Shown: piece by piece, positions 21,825-35,708 of the stretch
Numbering within the stretch: position 1 is the stretch's first letter
How the letters are laid out: each line of letters begins with the position of its first letter
From: Vitellaria paradoxa
Lineage: Eukaryota; Streptophyta; Magnoliopsida; Ericales; Sapotaceae
Assembly (NCBI GenBank): GCA_019916065.1
Contig: CM034239.1
Location: forward strand, 33,814,419-33,878,418
Direction: 5' to 3'
Length of the DNA: 64,000 nt
Notes under the pieces: model-generated
What the model was told of the DNA's origin: nothing
Seen by the model: only the letters and a program-made list of their open reading frames with translations
The model's database searches: none
Made by a program: the position numbers and the translations under genes

Positions 21825-21837
21825 TGGTATCAGAGCC
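21825..21837 (+). promoter_or_regulatory. Primer binding site (C2)
   Basis: TGGTATCAGAGCC, followed by ATGGG rather than the ATAGG seen in most copies. C6 shares the ATGGG variant. Confidence 0.92.
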
Positions 21838-22060
21838 ATGGGTAGAGAGAACTAAGATATTTTAGAAACTTTGAATTTTATTTTAATTTACAAGATTTAG
21901 TAAACCTTGAACCTGACTCGGTGGGGAAACCCGATAGTCGCGTAGCCAGTCTAGGGCAATGTGTTGTAAGTCCCGTTTTTAGGCGTAAATCGTTGACAGG
22001 CCTAGGGTGAAAGTTTTACATAAGTTTTGTAAAATAAAATAACAATTTAATTTTTCTATC

Positions 22061-25000
22061 ATGTCTTTCTTGTCTAGATCTATGTCTAGGGCATCAAGTT
22101 CATCCCAAGATAGTAATATAATAAATCAAGAAGAACAAAATATTCAAAATCTACAACAACCTATATCAAACTGGAAAATCCCGAATGTTCCTATTAAAGA
22201 AGTTTATCATATCAAAAAATGGTCTTTTTCTTCTGATTATTCTATCAAGACAGTCGAACAAACTGTCCCATTTACATCTGAATGTCAATCTATCAAACTC
22301 CTTGACTCTAGTATCATTAGAAAACATCAAGAAAAATATTCATATATTCACTTTGGATTAGTTCAAATAGCTATCCAACCATTAACCAGAAGTGGATTAA
22401 ATACATCAATTCTACTATGTCTTAGAGATCAAAGACATCGTAAATTTCAAGACTCTTTGCTAGGAGTTATTGAAACTAGCTTATATAATGGTCCCATATA
22501 TTTTAACTGTTTTCCAAATTATCCGGTTTCTTTACATGATACTGGAATATTAAACTCTCTTGTATTAAAAATACAAACATCAGGATATGACATGGAACCT
22601 GGAAATATTCCTTTTGCTGTAATCTATAAAATCCATTATAAAACTATGACCACTATCATGGATCCTTTAGTTAAAACCATTAGCCCTAAAGGAGAAACAA
22701 TCTTTTTCCAAACTCAAAAAGAAAACTTCTAATTTAATAGTTCCCACAAACCATACTCTGGAGTGATATCAATCTCCCAGTAAGAATGGGAATTAGAAGA
22801 TCCAAATACCTGCTCCAAAAATAGAAAACAAAAAACTCCAACAAATTGAAGAACTCCCAAATGGATCTGTCAAACTCAAATTTTTATCTACAAAACTTCT
22901 CTGATTTACAAATTAAAGAAGAAGGAGAAATACCTTTTCAAACAAAAAATTTTAATGAAACTTATCAACCTCCTAGATCCTCTTATTCTAGAGAACCTTA
23001 TCAACCTCCAAGATCATCATATCAACCTCCGAGATCTTCTTGTTCCTCTATTCCAACATCAAGCAATTATGAACCTCTTAAGCTTAATAGAGTTAGAAAT
23101 AGATCAACCTATACCCCAACCTATCTACACGGATCAAATAAATCAACAAGAAAAAGATGATGAAGATAAATCTTCTGAACATATGTCCCCAACTCAATCT
23201 CAAATGCAAGACGACCCTCAAATATTTGTCATAGATAGAGAATTTATTATGGATAAAAGTATATTAAAGAAAGATTTTGAATCATCTGAAAATGATCAAA
23301 AAAGAGAATGGTTCTTATCAAACTTTGATGAAGTTGCCAGAATACCAATAAGAGAAAAATTTTACAAACATGTTCAAAATTATAAAACTCATTTTAGATT
23401 TTTTGATTGGTTTGAAAATTATGCTGCCAATAATTCTATAAATTATCCTTTTACCAAAGAAATAAATGTTACTCAAAAACCCCAACAATGGAATACATCA
23501 GAAGGTATTAAACAATCTACCCATCCACCTCATGAAGAAATATCTGTTCAATATAGAAATTCAATCATTAAGGCTTCACCTTATAAAATGAAATCACCAT
23601 CAGAATCTGATATAACATCTAGAGATATACAAAAAATCTTAGAACAGAATAACTTTACAAATCAAAATCTTAAAACAATTAGTGATCAATTAAATAGAAT
23701 TGAAAATAATTTACAAGAATCAGAACCTGCAATAAGTCAAAATTCACATCAAAAACCCTTATTTATTCCTCATGAAATTCCTAAGAAAATCAATACTCAA
23801 TTAAAAGATAAAGATCTAATACAAGATATAGATAATAAGATTAAAAAACTACAAAACACATTGACTTTATGGTTGCTCCTGAAACACCATCTCCATCAAT
23901 AAAAGCTATCCACACATTATCACAATTATCTGAGACAGAAGTTGAAGAAATATTAGAAACTTTTACTCCTCAAGATCAAACAATCAATATGGCCAGATGG
24001 AATCATAACAAACATAATACAAAACAAATAAAAAATTATTATCCAAGACCATCTTTCCCAGATCAACAATATGAAGAATTAGTTGAACCAACTCAATTTT
24101 TCAAAGGTACTGGAATCTATAAATGGAATTTAGATGGATTAACAGAATATCAAAAGATTAATAAATTACAAGAAATGACAATGGTTGCAAGTGCTTATAA
24201 AATGAAAAAACAATGTTCTGATAAAGCCGTAGCAGAAATTCTTATATCAGGATTTTCTGGAAGACTCAAAACTTGGTGGGATAAATATCTTACTGAATCA
24301 GAAAAAGATAATATATTAAATGCTATCAAAACTGATGAATTTAATGAACCTATCAAAGTTGAAGATGAAGATGATAATCCAACAATAATAGAAGATGCTG
24401 TTAATACCCTAATATTTTCTATTGTTAAATATTTTATAGGAAATACATCAAAAATTGAAGAAAGATCGTCCATAATCTTAACAAACTTAAAATGTCCAAA
24501 ACTTCAAGACTATCACTGGTATGAAGAAACATTTTTAACAAAACTTGGAATGAGAGATGACCAGCGTCTCCCAGTTCTGGAAAGAAAAATTCATTGATGG
24601 ATTACCAAGATTATTTGCTGAAAAAGTAAAAACTAGATTAAGAGAACAAAATGAAGGCATAATACCTTATGAACATTTAACATTCCAGATATATCAGACA
24701 CTATAAAAGACATAGCATTTGAAATTTGTACTAATTTCCAATTAAACCAAAGATTACAAAGAGAATTAACGCAATCACATAAAGAGTTAGGCACATTCTG
24801 TGAACAATTTGGATTAGCCTAAACAAAACTTACCTCCATCAAGAAAACATAAAAAACATAAAAAGCTAATACCAAAACCCTATTATAAAAAGAAAAGACA
24901 ACCTAGTCAAGATAATTTTTACAAAAAACCTTACAAAAATAAACCTAATCAATTCCAACATAAGAAAAAATCGAAAAAAGCCTATTAACAATCAGAAAAT

Positions 25001-27664
25001 ACCCCCAACATGTTATAAATGTGGAAAAATAGGACATTATAAAAATAATTGCCCATTAAAAGGTAAAATAAATTCTTTAGATATTGATGAACACCTCAAA
25101 AAACAATTAGAACTATTAATGTTAAATAATTCTGAATCAGAATATGAAAAATCAAACTCTCAAGATGATTTTGAAATAGATAATATTACATCATCAACTG
25201 AATCTAATACAGAAATATCTGATGATTCATCTAGTAGCAAAACTATCAAGCAAAACTGCCATTGTAATGTTATTACCAGAGAACAAGAATTAATTATGGA
25301 AATGATTGAAGATATAGAAGACCCTCAACTGAAAAGAAATTATTTATTAAAATTAAAAGAAAACCTTCAACAAACTAAGAAGAATCAAGAAAAGGTAATA
25401 GAAAATTGTTATGATCTAGATTCAATATTAAAAAAGGCTAAACAACCTCAGAAATCACAAAAAATTCCAATAGAAGATATTAAACTTGAAATCAAAGAAA
25501 TCAAAAAAGAAATTAAGATTTTAAAACAGGAGTTAGGATTATCAAAATCAGATATTCAAGAATTAACAAGACAAGTATTAATTCTAAAAAATCAACATCA
25601 GGATACTATAGCCTCAACTTCCGATCAAGAAACCATGTTAACCCATAGTAAAGAACATAAAAAAGATGATATTTTCCTATTAACCCAGATATCTTATCAA
25701 AAATGGAATGTAAAATTAAAAATTGTAATTAATAAAGAATACACTATTAATACTACTGCACTCTTTGATTCTGGTGCTGACCTTAACTGTATACAGGAAG
25801 GATTAGTACCCATAAAATATTTTGAACCAACAAAAGAAAGACTATCATCTGCTAATGGTATGCCATTAAAAGTCAAATATAAATTAACAAAAGCTCATGT
25901 ATGTAATCAAAATATATGCATAAAGACTCCATTTATTTTAGTAAAAGATTTAAATAGAGAAGTAATATTAGGAACACCTTTCTTAAATCTTATCCAACCT
26001 ATGACTGTATCTCCTAAAGGAATTTCTACTCAATATATTTGACCAAGAAATTATATTTGAATTTCTTAATCCTCCAAATATTAAAGATTTGAATATTTTA
26101 AAAGATATAGCTATAGAAAAAACCCAAATAAATAATATCTCAAAAATCATATCAAAAGAAAAACATCTAATGCTCCTAAAACAAGAAAAGGTATGTCAAC
26201 AAATCAAAATTCAACTTCAAGATAGCCAGCTGAAATTGGCAATTGAAAATTTTAAAATAAAATAATCAAAGAAGCTTCTTCCACCATCCCAAATGCATTT
26301 TGGAATAGGAAAAGCCATATAGTTACTCTTCCCTTATATCAAAGATTTTCAAGAATCAAAAATTAAGACAAAAGCCAGACCTATCCAAATGAATCAAGAA
26401 CTTTTGGATTATTGTAAAAAAGAAATCCAAGATTTATTAGATAAAAAACTAATAAGACCATCCAAATCTCCCTGGAGTTGTGCTGCTTTCTATGTAATAA
26501 AAATGCTGAAATAGAAAGAGGAACTCCAAGGCTAGTAATAAATTACAAGCCTTTGAATGATGTTTTGCAGTGGATAAGATATCCAATCCCTAACAAGCAA
26601 GACCTCCTCCAAAGACTTGTACATGCTAAAATATATTCAAAATTTGATTTAAAATCTGGATTTTGGCAAATTCAGATCTCAGAATCAGATAAATATAAAA
26701 CAGCATTCACTGTCCCTTTTGGACAATATGAATGGAATGTAATGCCTTTTGGATTAAAAAATGCTCCAAGTGAATTTCAAAAAATCATGAATGACATCTT
26801 TAATCCATATACTGATTTCTCAATAGTATACATTGATGATATATTAATCTTCTCAAATAGTATTCAATCTCATTGGAAGCATTTAAATACTTTCCTTTAT
26901 ATTATAAAGAAAATGGTTTAGTGCTTTCTCCAACAAAAATCAATCTCTTTCAAACAAGGATAAGATTTCTTGGACATTACATTGATCAAGGAACAATTAC
27001 TCCAATTGAAAGAGCCTTAGAATTTGCAAGTAAATTTCCTAATGAAATTAAGGATAAAAAACAACTTCAGAGGTTTTTAGGGAGCCTCAATTATATCTCA
27101 GAATACTATCAAAAACTTAGTATCATTGCTGCTCCATTAAGAGAGAGGCTTAAGAAAAATCCTCCTCCATGGTCTCCTCAGCATACCCAAATTATCAAAC
27201 AACTTAAACAACATCTTAAGTCTTTGCCATGTCTGCATATAGCAAACCCTCTAGCCTATAAAATTGTAGAAACTGATGCATCAGATTTAGGATACGGTGG
27301 TATTCTAAAACAACGTCTTCCTGGTCACCATCAAGAACAATTAGTCCGGTTTACATCAGGAACATGGACTAATGCCCAGAAGAATTATAGCACTATTAAA
27401 AAAGAAATTTTATCTATTGTATTATGCATTCAAAAATTTCAAAGTGATTTATTAAATCAAGAATTTTTAATCAGAATTGATTGTAAGGCTGCCAAGCATG
27501 TTTTACAAAAAGATGTTCAAAACATTGCATCAAAACAGATTTTTGCAAGATGGCAAGCTATTTTATCAGTTTTTGATTATAAAATTGAATACATCAAAGG
27601 AGAAGCAAATTCCATCCCTGATTTCCTTACCCGTGAATTCTTGCAGGGAAACCATGCCTCCTAA
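22061..27664 (+). pseudogene. ORF1 polyprotein pseudogene (C2)
   Basis: Collinear with C1 ORF1 and highly similar. The movement-protein part is open from 22061 to a stop at 22732 caused by an extra base near 22727. Further single-base changes follow near 22745, 22784, 22802, 22902, 23108, 23868, 24573, 24687, 24819, 24979, 26029, 26257, 26329, 26497 and 26912, so linker, coat protein, protease, RT and RNase H lie in different frames. The zinc knuckle (near 25012) and YIDD motif (near 26832) are still recognisable. The breaks are nearly all 1-base indels beside a similar base, which could be real or an assembly artefact. Confidence 0.9.
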
Positions 27665-29095
27665 ACCTATTAGACCCTCTTCATCAACCCAACAACCAAT
27701 ATCAAAAGAATCATATGCCATGGTACCTATCAAACCATCCTCTAGTCAAACCACACCCTTACCAACTACCATTCCCAGGGTCCTTCCATTATCTCCAACT
27801 GACTGGTATACCCAGTTAATGGAAGAAGAAAGACAACAACAACAGATATTAAGCCAAGTGGCTAATAAGAGCTTTGCTCAAACAGTCACAACTGGATCAT
27901 CAAAAGAGGTGGCTACACGTCCCTCTTCATCATCTATGGTGGCTCTTGGCCCCATAGCCTCTTCATCAAAAAATGTGGTGGTGTCGGCAAACCCCACACC
28001 AATTTCTCAAGTTTCCCTATCATCAAAATCACAATATTTTCCCAAACCACAAACCTATATTATTACCAGATTACCTCAAGAATATGAAAACCCATTCACA
28101 AATCCACCCAATTATCAAGCTATCCATGATCTTCTCCAAACCTGTATTTCTTCCAAACAACCATTTTATAACTTCAAATTCCATGAAAACCCAAAAATTT
28201 TATGAATTTATACTGATTGACACTGAATCAGTATCTTTCAAACATTATCCAGATAAATTTGACCAAACCCAAATTGCTTATTCAACATGTCAGATTATCA
28301 AAATCCTATCTTTTGAAGACTGGGGAGGACATCCAAACCAATTCCGCCAGTTTTCTCAACATTTTGTTCCATCCACCTATAATTACTGGGATTATCAAAA
28401 AGCCTGGTATCACACCTTTTATCATCAAAATAAAACATTCAGACATTCTTGGATGTTTTACTTCCACAACAAATTCCATCAAGACCTTCCAGCATGGTTC
28501 ATCGAATGGTGGAACATGTTTGGGCCAGGTACCAGAGATATTACCCCAACAAGCTCATCAAGGCCTCCAGATTTATCAAGATAGATTTAAAATCCCATCT
28601 CATTTTCCCATGAACCAATTCCCTCATCTATTCTATTTCTTCCAACAATTTTCCCTTGCCTGGATCATCCAATGGGAATATTTTCATCAAGGACCAACTA
28701 TTTCATCACTCATCCGCAGAATTAAAGTCAAATGGTGGGAGCAATTTAAAATTGACAGGGTTACTCCCGCGGCTATTGATAAGTATTTCCATCAACATTC
28801 AGTATTAACAACATCAACAAACCCTCAGTTCCTTCTCCAAAAAAGCCAGAATATGTCCAAACTTGCAGCTACAGCATCAAAAAAGGAATTAAAACAACAA
28901 TTATTAGCTGCATTAGAATCTTTATCAGAACAAGAATCAAGTGAGGATTCCAACTCGGCAGAAAGCTTCACTTCAGTCAATCTTGGCAATGATAATGAAG
29001 ACGACTGCTATGGTATCCTTCCTCCCATCCATAATCCTACTCCATCAGCACCAATCAAGGAAAAGAAGAAAGCAAAAGCAAAAGCAAAAAATTGA
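27654..29095 (+). pseudogene. ORF2 pseudogene (C2)
   Basis: The start at 27654 overlaps the ORF1 stop by 11 nt. One extra base near 28142 and another near 28527 break the frame: the N-terminal Ser/Thr/Pro/Gln-rich part, the aromatic-rich middle and the C-terminal part lie in three successive frames. The normal Lys/Ala-rich end and stop are kept at 29095. Confidence 0.88.
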
Positions 29096-29348
29096 TTATC
29101 AAGCCACTGCAGAATCACATGCCCGGAATCATTCATCAAGCTATGACAAAAGAACATCAAGTCTCACCTGCCAAGGAGACTATTGCTATCAAGCTTTATG
29201 TCATTTTTCAGCTTTATGTCAACTTTATGTATTTATCAACTTTAGCTTTAGCTTTATGTCAAACTTTATGTCATCTTTGTAAAAAGAAGTCAGGCTCTTT
29301 ATCAGTACCCATCACGGGAAAAACTGTAGCCTGATTCCTTTTCTTCTC

Positions 29349-29356
29349 TATAAAAG
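29349..29356 (+). promoter_or_regulatory. Viral TATA box at the end of C2
   Basis: TATAAAAG in the conserved context. It faces C3. Confidence 0.8.
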
Positions 29357-29548
29357 GAGAAGGGAGCAAACACTGAGGGCATTCGGAGAAATTGGAAAAA
29401 AATTTCAGAACCCTTCTGAAAACCAAAACTTCTCTGTTTCACCTCCCTCAAAACTTCCTATCCTTTATCCTGCTATCTCTGATGTATCAAGTCTAGTCAT
29501 TTGTATCAAGTAAGTTCTTGTATCAAAGTTGTATTTACATTGTTTATT

Positions 29549-29554
29549 AATAAA
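29549..29554 (+). terminator. Viral poly(A) signal of C2
   Basis: AATAAA in the conserved context TTATTAATAAAGTTTTATTT. Confidence 0.75.
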
Positions 29555-29604
29555 GTTTTATTTGCATCATCTGTATTTTTATCAGTTATATTTCTCTTCA
29601 TCTT

Positions 29605-29793
29605 ATGATTCTATTGAATTATTATAAACAAAAATTATCTTGGTATAGAACTCGTTTATCTATTACAAGACAAAGGATATCTGAAACTGACATTCATCAA
29701 ACAAGAATTTTAGAATCATTATTTATAAGTTATTTTTTCTTAAGAAAAAGAGAAAAATATTATTTAGACAAGATTAAGGAATTTTGTTATTAG
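29605..29793 (+). CDS. Small leader frame (C3)
   Basis: The 62-codon leader frame, intact, differing from C1 by two residues near its C-terminus. It ends 75 bases before the primer binding site. Function unknown. Confidence 0.4.
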   Translation: MILLNYYKQKLSWYRTRLSITRQRISETDIHQTRILESLFISYFFLRKREKYYLDKIKEFCY

Positions 29794-29867
29794 ATATAGC
29801 TTTTATTTTGCTATTTTGAATATTTTGTCATGCTTGCTTTACTATCTTGCTATTCCTGGGCTGTAGT

Positions 29868-29880
29868 TGGTATCAGAGCC
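29868..29880 (+). promoter_or_regulatory. Primer binding site (C3)
   Basis: TGGTATCAGAGCC in the conserved context. Confidence 0.92.
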
Positions 29881-30104
29881 ATAGGTAGAGAGAATTAAGA
29901 TATTTTAGAAACTTTGAATTTTTATTTTAGTTTACAAGATTTAGTAAACCTTGAACCTGACTCGGTGGGGAAACCCGATAGTCGCGTAGCCAGTTTAGGG
30001 CAATGTGTTGTAAGTCCCGTTTTTAGGCGTAAATCGTTGACAGGCCTAGGGTGAAAGTTTTACATAAGTTTTGTAAAATAAAATAACAATTTAATTTTTC
30101 TATC

Positions 30105-33100
30105 ATGTCTTTCTTGTCTAGATCTATGTCTAGGGCATCAAGTTCATCCCAAGATAGTAATATAATAAATCAAGAAGAACAAAATATACAAAATCTACAA
30201 CAACCTATATCAAACTGGAAAATCCCGAATGTTCCTATTAAAGAAGTTTATCATATCAAAAAATGGTCTTTTTCTTCTGATTATTCTATCAAGACAGTTC
30301 GAACAAACTGTCCCATTTACATCTGAATGTCAATCTATCAAACTCCTTGACTCTAGTATTATTAGAAAACATCAAGAAAAATATTCATATATTCACTTTG
30401 GATTAGTTCAAATAGCTATCCAACCATTAACCAGAAGTGGATTAAATACATCAATTCTACTATGTCTTAGAGATCAAAGACATCGTAAATTTCAAGACTC
30501 TTTGCTAGGAGTTATTGAAACTAGCTTATATAATGGTCCCATATATTTTAACTGTTTTCCAAATTATCCGGTTTCTTTACATGATACTGGAATATTAAAC
30601 TCTCTTGTATTAAAAATACAAACATCAGGATATGACATGGAACCTGGAAATATTCCTTTTGCTGTAATCTATAAAATCCATTATAAAACTATGACCACTA
30701 TCATGGATCCTTTAGTTAAAACCATTAGCCCTAAAGGAGAAACAATCTTTTTCCAAACTCAAAAAGAAAACTCTAATTTAATAGTCCACAAACCATACTT
30801 TGGAGTGATATCAATCTCCCAGTAGAATGGGAATTAGAAGACCAAGTACCCGCTCCAAAAATAGAAAACAAAAAACTCCAACAAATTGAAGAACTCCCAA
30901 ATGGATCTGTCAAACTCAAATTTTTATCTACAAAACTCTCTGATTTACAAATTAAAGAAGAAGGAGAAATACCTTTTCAAACAAAAAATTTTAATGAAAC
31001 TTATCAACCTCCTAGATCCTCTTATTCTAGAGAACCTTATCAACCTCCAAGATCATCATATCAACCTCCGAGATCTTCTTGTTCCTCTATTCCAACATCA
31101 AGCAATTATGAACCTCTTAAGCTTAATAGAGTTAGAAATAGATCAACTATACCCCAACCTATCTACACGGATCAAATAAATCAACAAGAAAAAGATGATG
31201 AAGATAAATCCTCTGAACATATGTCCCCAACTCAATCTCAAATGCAAGATGACCCTCAAATATTTGTCATAGATAGAGAATTTATTATGGATAAAAGTAT
31301 ATTAAAGAAAGATTTTGAATCATCTGAAAATGATCAAAAAAGAGAATGGTTCTTATCAAACTTTGATGAAGTTGCCAGAATACCAATAAGAGAAAAATTT
31401 TACAAACATGTTCAAAATTATAAAACTCATTTTAGATTTTTTGATTGGTTTGAAAATTATGCTGCCAATAATTCTATAAATTATCCTTTTACCAAAGAAA
31501 TAAATGTTACTCAAAAACCCCAACAATGGAATACATCAGAAGGTATTAAACAATCTACCCATCCACCTCATGAAGAAATATCTATTCAATATAGAAATTC
31601 AATCATTAAGGCTTCACCTTATAAAATGAAATCACCATCAGAATCTGATATAACATCTAGAGATATACAAAAAATCTTAGAACAGAATAACTTTACAAAT
31701 CAAAATCTTAAAACAATTAGTGATCAATTAAATAGAATTGAAAATAATTTACAAGAATCAGAACCTGCAATAAGTCAAAATTCACATCAAAAACCCTTAT
31801 TTATTCCTCATGAAATTCCTAAGAAAATCAATACTCAATTAAAAGATAAAGATCTAATACAAGATATAGATAATAAGATTAAAAAACTACAAAACACATT
31901 GACTTTTATGGTTGCTCCTGAAACACCATCTCCATCAATAAAAGCTATCCACACATTATCACAATTATCTGAGACAGAAGTTGAAGAAATATTAGAAACT
32001 TTTACTCCTCAAGATCAAACAATCAATATGGCCAGATGGAATCATAACAAACATAATACAAAACAAATAAAAAATTATTATCCAAGACCATCTTTCCCAG
32101 ATCAACAATATGAAGAATTAGTTGAACCAACTCAATTTTTCAAAGGTACTGGAATCTATAAATGGAATTTAGATGGATTAACAGAATATCAAAAGATTAA
32201 TAAATTACAAGAAATGACAATGGTTGCAAGCGCTTATAAAATGAAAAAACAATGTTCTGATAAAGCCGTAGCAGAAATTCTTATATCAGGATTTTCTGGA
32301 AGACTCAAAACTTGGTGGGATAAATATCTTACTGAATCAGAAAAAGATAATATATTAAATGCTATCAAAACTGATGAATTTAATGAACCTATCAAAGTTG
32401 AAGATGAAGATGATAATCCAACAATAATAGAAGATGCTGTTAATACCCTAATATTTTCTATTGTTAAATATTTTATAGGAAACACATCAAAAATTGAAGA
32501 AAGATCGTCCATAATCTTAACAAACTTAAAATGTCCAAAACTTCAAGACTATCACTGGTATGAAGAAACATTTTTAACAAAACTTGGAATGAGAGATGAC
32601 CAGCGTCTCCCGTTCTGGAAAGAAAAATTCATTGATGGATTACCAAGATTATTTGCTGAAAAAGTAAAAACTAGATTAAGAGAACAAAATGAAGGCATAA
32701 TACCTTATGAACATTTAACATTTCCAGATATATCAGACACTATAAAAGACATAGCATTTGAAATTTGTACTAATTTCCAATTAAACCAAAGATTACAAAG
32801 AGAATTAACACAATCACATAAAGAGTTAGGCACATTCTGTGAACAATTTGGATTAGCCAAACAAAACTTACCTCCATCAAGAAAACATAAAAAACATAAA
32901 AAGCTAATACCAAAACCCTATTATAAAAAGAAAAGACAACCTAGTCAAGATAATTTTTACAAAAAACCTTACAAAAATAAACCAACTCATTTCCAACATA
33001 AGAAAAAATCGAAAAAAGCCTATTAACAATCAGAAAATACCCCCAACATGTTATAAATGTGGAAAAATAGGACATTATAAAAATAATTGCCCATTAAAAG

Positions 33101-35708
33101 GTAAAATAAATTCTTTAGATATTGATGAACACCTCAAAAAACAATTAGAAATATTAATGTTAAATAATTCTGAATCAGAATATGAAAAATCAAACTCTCA
33201 AGATGATTTTGAAATAGATAATATTACATCATCAACTGAATCTAATACAGAAATATCTGATGATTCATCTAGTAGCAAAACTATCAAGCAAAACTGCCAT
33301 TGTAATGTTATTACCAGAGAACAAGAATTAATTATGGAAATGATTGAAGATATAGAAGACCCTCAACTGAAAAGAAATTATTTATTAAAATTAAAAGAAA
33401 ACCTTCAACAAACTAAGAAGAATCAAGAAAAGGATAGTAGAAAATTGTTATGATCTAGATTCAATATTAAAAAAGGCTAAACAACCTCAGAAATCACAAA
33501 AAATTCCAATAGAAGATATTAAACTTGAAATCAAAGAAATCAAAAAAGAAATTAAGATTTTAAAACAGGAATTAGGATTATCAAAATCAGAGATTCAAGA
33601 ATTAACAAGACAAGTATTAATTCTAAAAAATCAACATCAGGATACTATAGCCTCAACTTCCGATCAAGAAACCTATGTTAACCCATAGTAAAGAACATAA
33701 AAAAGATGATATTTTCCTATTAACCCAGATATCTTATCAAAAATGGAATGTAAAATTAAAAATTGTAATTAATAAAGAATATACTATTAATACTACTGCA
33801 CTCTTTGATTCTGGTGCTGACCTTAACTGTATACAGGAAGGATTAGTACCCATAAAATATTTTGAACCAACAAAAGAAAGACTATCATCTGCTAATGGTA
33901 TGCCATTAAAAGTCAAATATAAATTAACAAAAGCTCATGTATGTAATCAAAATATATGCATAAAGACTCCATTTATTTTAGTAAAAGATTTAAATAGAGA
34001 AGTAATATTAGGAACACCTTTCTTAAATCTTATCCAACCCATGACTGTATCTCCTAAAGGAATTTCTACTCAATATATTTGACCAAGAAATTATATTTGA
34101 ATTTCTTAATCCTCCAAATATTAAAGATTTGAATATTTTAAAAGATATAGCTATAGAAAAAACCCAAATAAATAATATCTCAAAAATCATATCAAAAGAA
34201 AAACATTTAATGCTCCTAAAACAAGAAAAGGTATGTCAACAAATCAAAATTCAACTTCAAGATAGCCAGCTGAAATTGGCAATTGAGAATTTTAAAGATA
34301 AAATAATCAAAGAAGCTTTCTTCCACCATCCCAAATGCATTTTGGAATAGGAAAAGCCATATCGTTACTCTTCCCTATATCAAAGATTTTCAAGAATCAA
34401 AAATTAAGACAAAAGCCAGACCTATCCAAATGAATCAAGAACTTTTGGATTATTGTAAAAAAGAAATCCAAGATTTATTAGATAAAAAACTAATAAGACC
34501 ATCCAAATCTCCCTGGAGTTGTGCTGCTTTCTATGTGAATAAAAATGCTGAAATAGAAAGAGGAACTCCAAGGCTAGTAATAAATTACAAGCCTTTGAAC
34601 GATGTTTTGCAGTGGATAAGATATCCAATCCCTAACAAGCAAGACCTCCTCCAAAGACTTGTACATGCTAAAATATATTCAAAATTTGATTTAAAATCTG
34701 GATTTTGGCAAATTCAGATCTCAGAATCAGATAAATATAAAACAGCATTCACTGTCCCTTTTGGACAATATGAATGGAATGTAATGCCTTTTGGATTAAA
34801 AAATGCTCCAAGTGAATTTCAAAAAATCATGAATGACATCTTTAATCCATATACTGACTTTCTCAATAGTATACATTGATGATATATTAATTTTCTCAAA
34901 TAGTATTCAATCTCATTGGAAGCATTTAAATACTTTCCTTTATATTATAAAGAAGAATGGTTTAGTGCTTTCTCCAACAAAAATCAATCTCTTTCAAACA
35001 AGGATAAGATTCCTTGGACATTACATTGATCAAGGAACAATTACTCCAATTGAAAGAGCCTTAGAATTTGCAAGTAAATTTCCTAATGAAATTAAGGATA
35101 AAAAACAACTTCAGAGGTTTTTAGGGAGCCTCAATTATATCTCAGAATACTATCAAAAACTTAGTATCATTGCTGCTCCATTAAGAGAGAGGCTTAAGAA
35201 AAATCCTCCTCCATGGTCTCCTCAGCATACCCAAATTATCAAACAACTTAAACAACATCTTAAGTCTTTGCCATGTCTGCATATAGCAAACCCTCTAGCC
35301 TATAAAATTGTAGAAACTGATGCATCAGATTTAGGATACGGTGGTATTCTAAAACAACGTCTTCCTGGTCACCATCAAGAACAATTAGTCCGGTTTACAT
35401 CAGGAACATGGACTAATGCCCAGAAGAATTATAGCACTATTAAAAAAGAAATTTTATCTATTGTATTATGCATTCAAAAATTTCAAAGTGATTTATTAAA
35501 TCAAGAATTTTTAATCAGAATTGATTGTAAGGCTGCCAAGCATGTTTTACAAAAAGATGTTCAAAACATTGCATCAAAACAGATTTTTGCAAGATGGCAA
35601 GCTATTTTATCAGTTTTTGATTATAAAATTGAATACATCAAAGGAGAAGCAAATTCCATCCCTGATTTCCTTACCCGTGAATTCTTGCAGGGAAACCATG
35701 CCTCCTAA
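30105..35708 (+). pseudogene. ORF1 polyprotein pseudogene (C3)
   Basis: Collinear with C1 ORF1. An extra T near 30299 breaks the movement-protein frame after about 65 codons. A base lost near 30784 breaks the linker. The linker and most of the coat protein are then open from 31221 to about 33016, where an extra A stops the frame just before the zinc knuckle. Later breaks lie near 33434, 33672, 34069, 34318 and 34861, the last one immediately before the YIDD motif. From 34861 the end of RT and all of RNase H are open to 35708. All domain motifs remain recognisable. Confidence 0.9.

Larger units (their letters stand above)
21680..29566 (+). mobile_element. Endogenous caulimovirid copy C2, frame-shifted unit
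   Basis: A full unit of about 7.89 kb, joined directly to C1 and C3. About 154 bp are missing within the small leader frame (near 21732). Both ORFs carry many single-base insertions and deletions but few substitutions. It has the B-type leader marker TTTACATAAG (22017-22026), shared with C3 and C8. Confidence 0.92.
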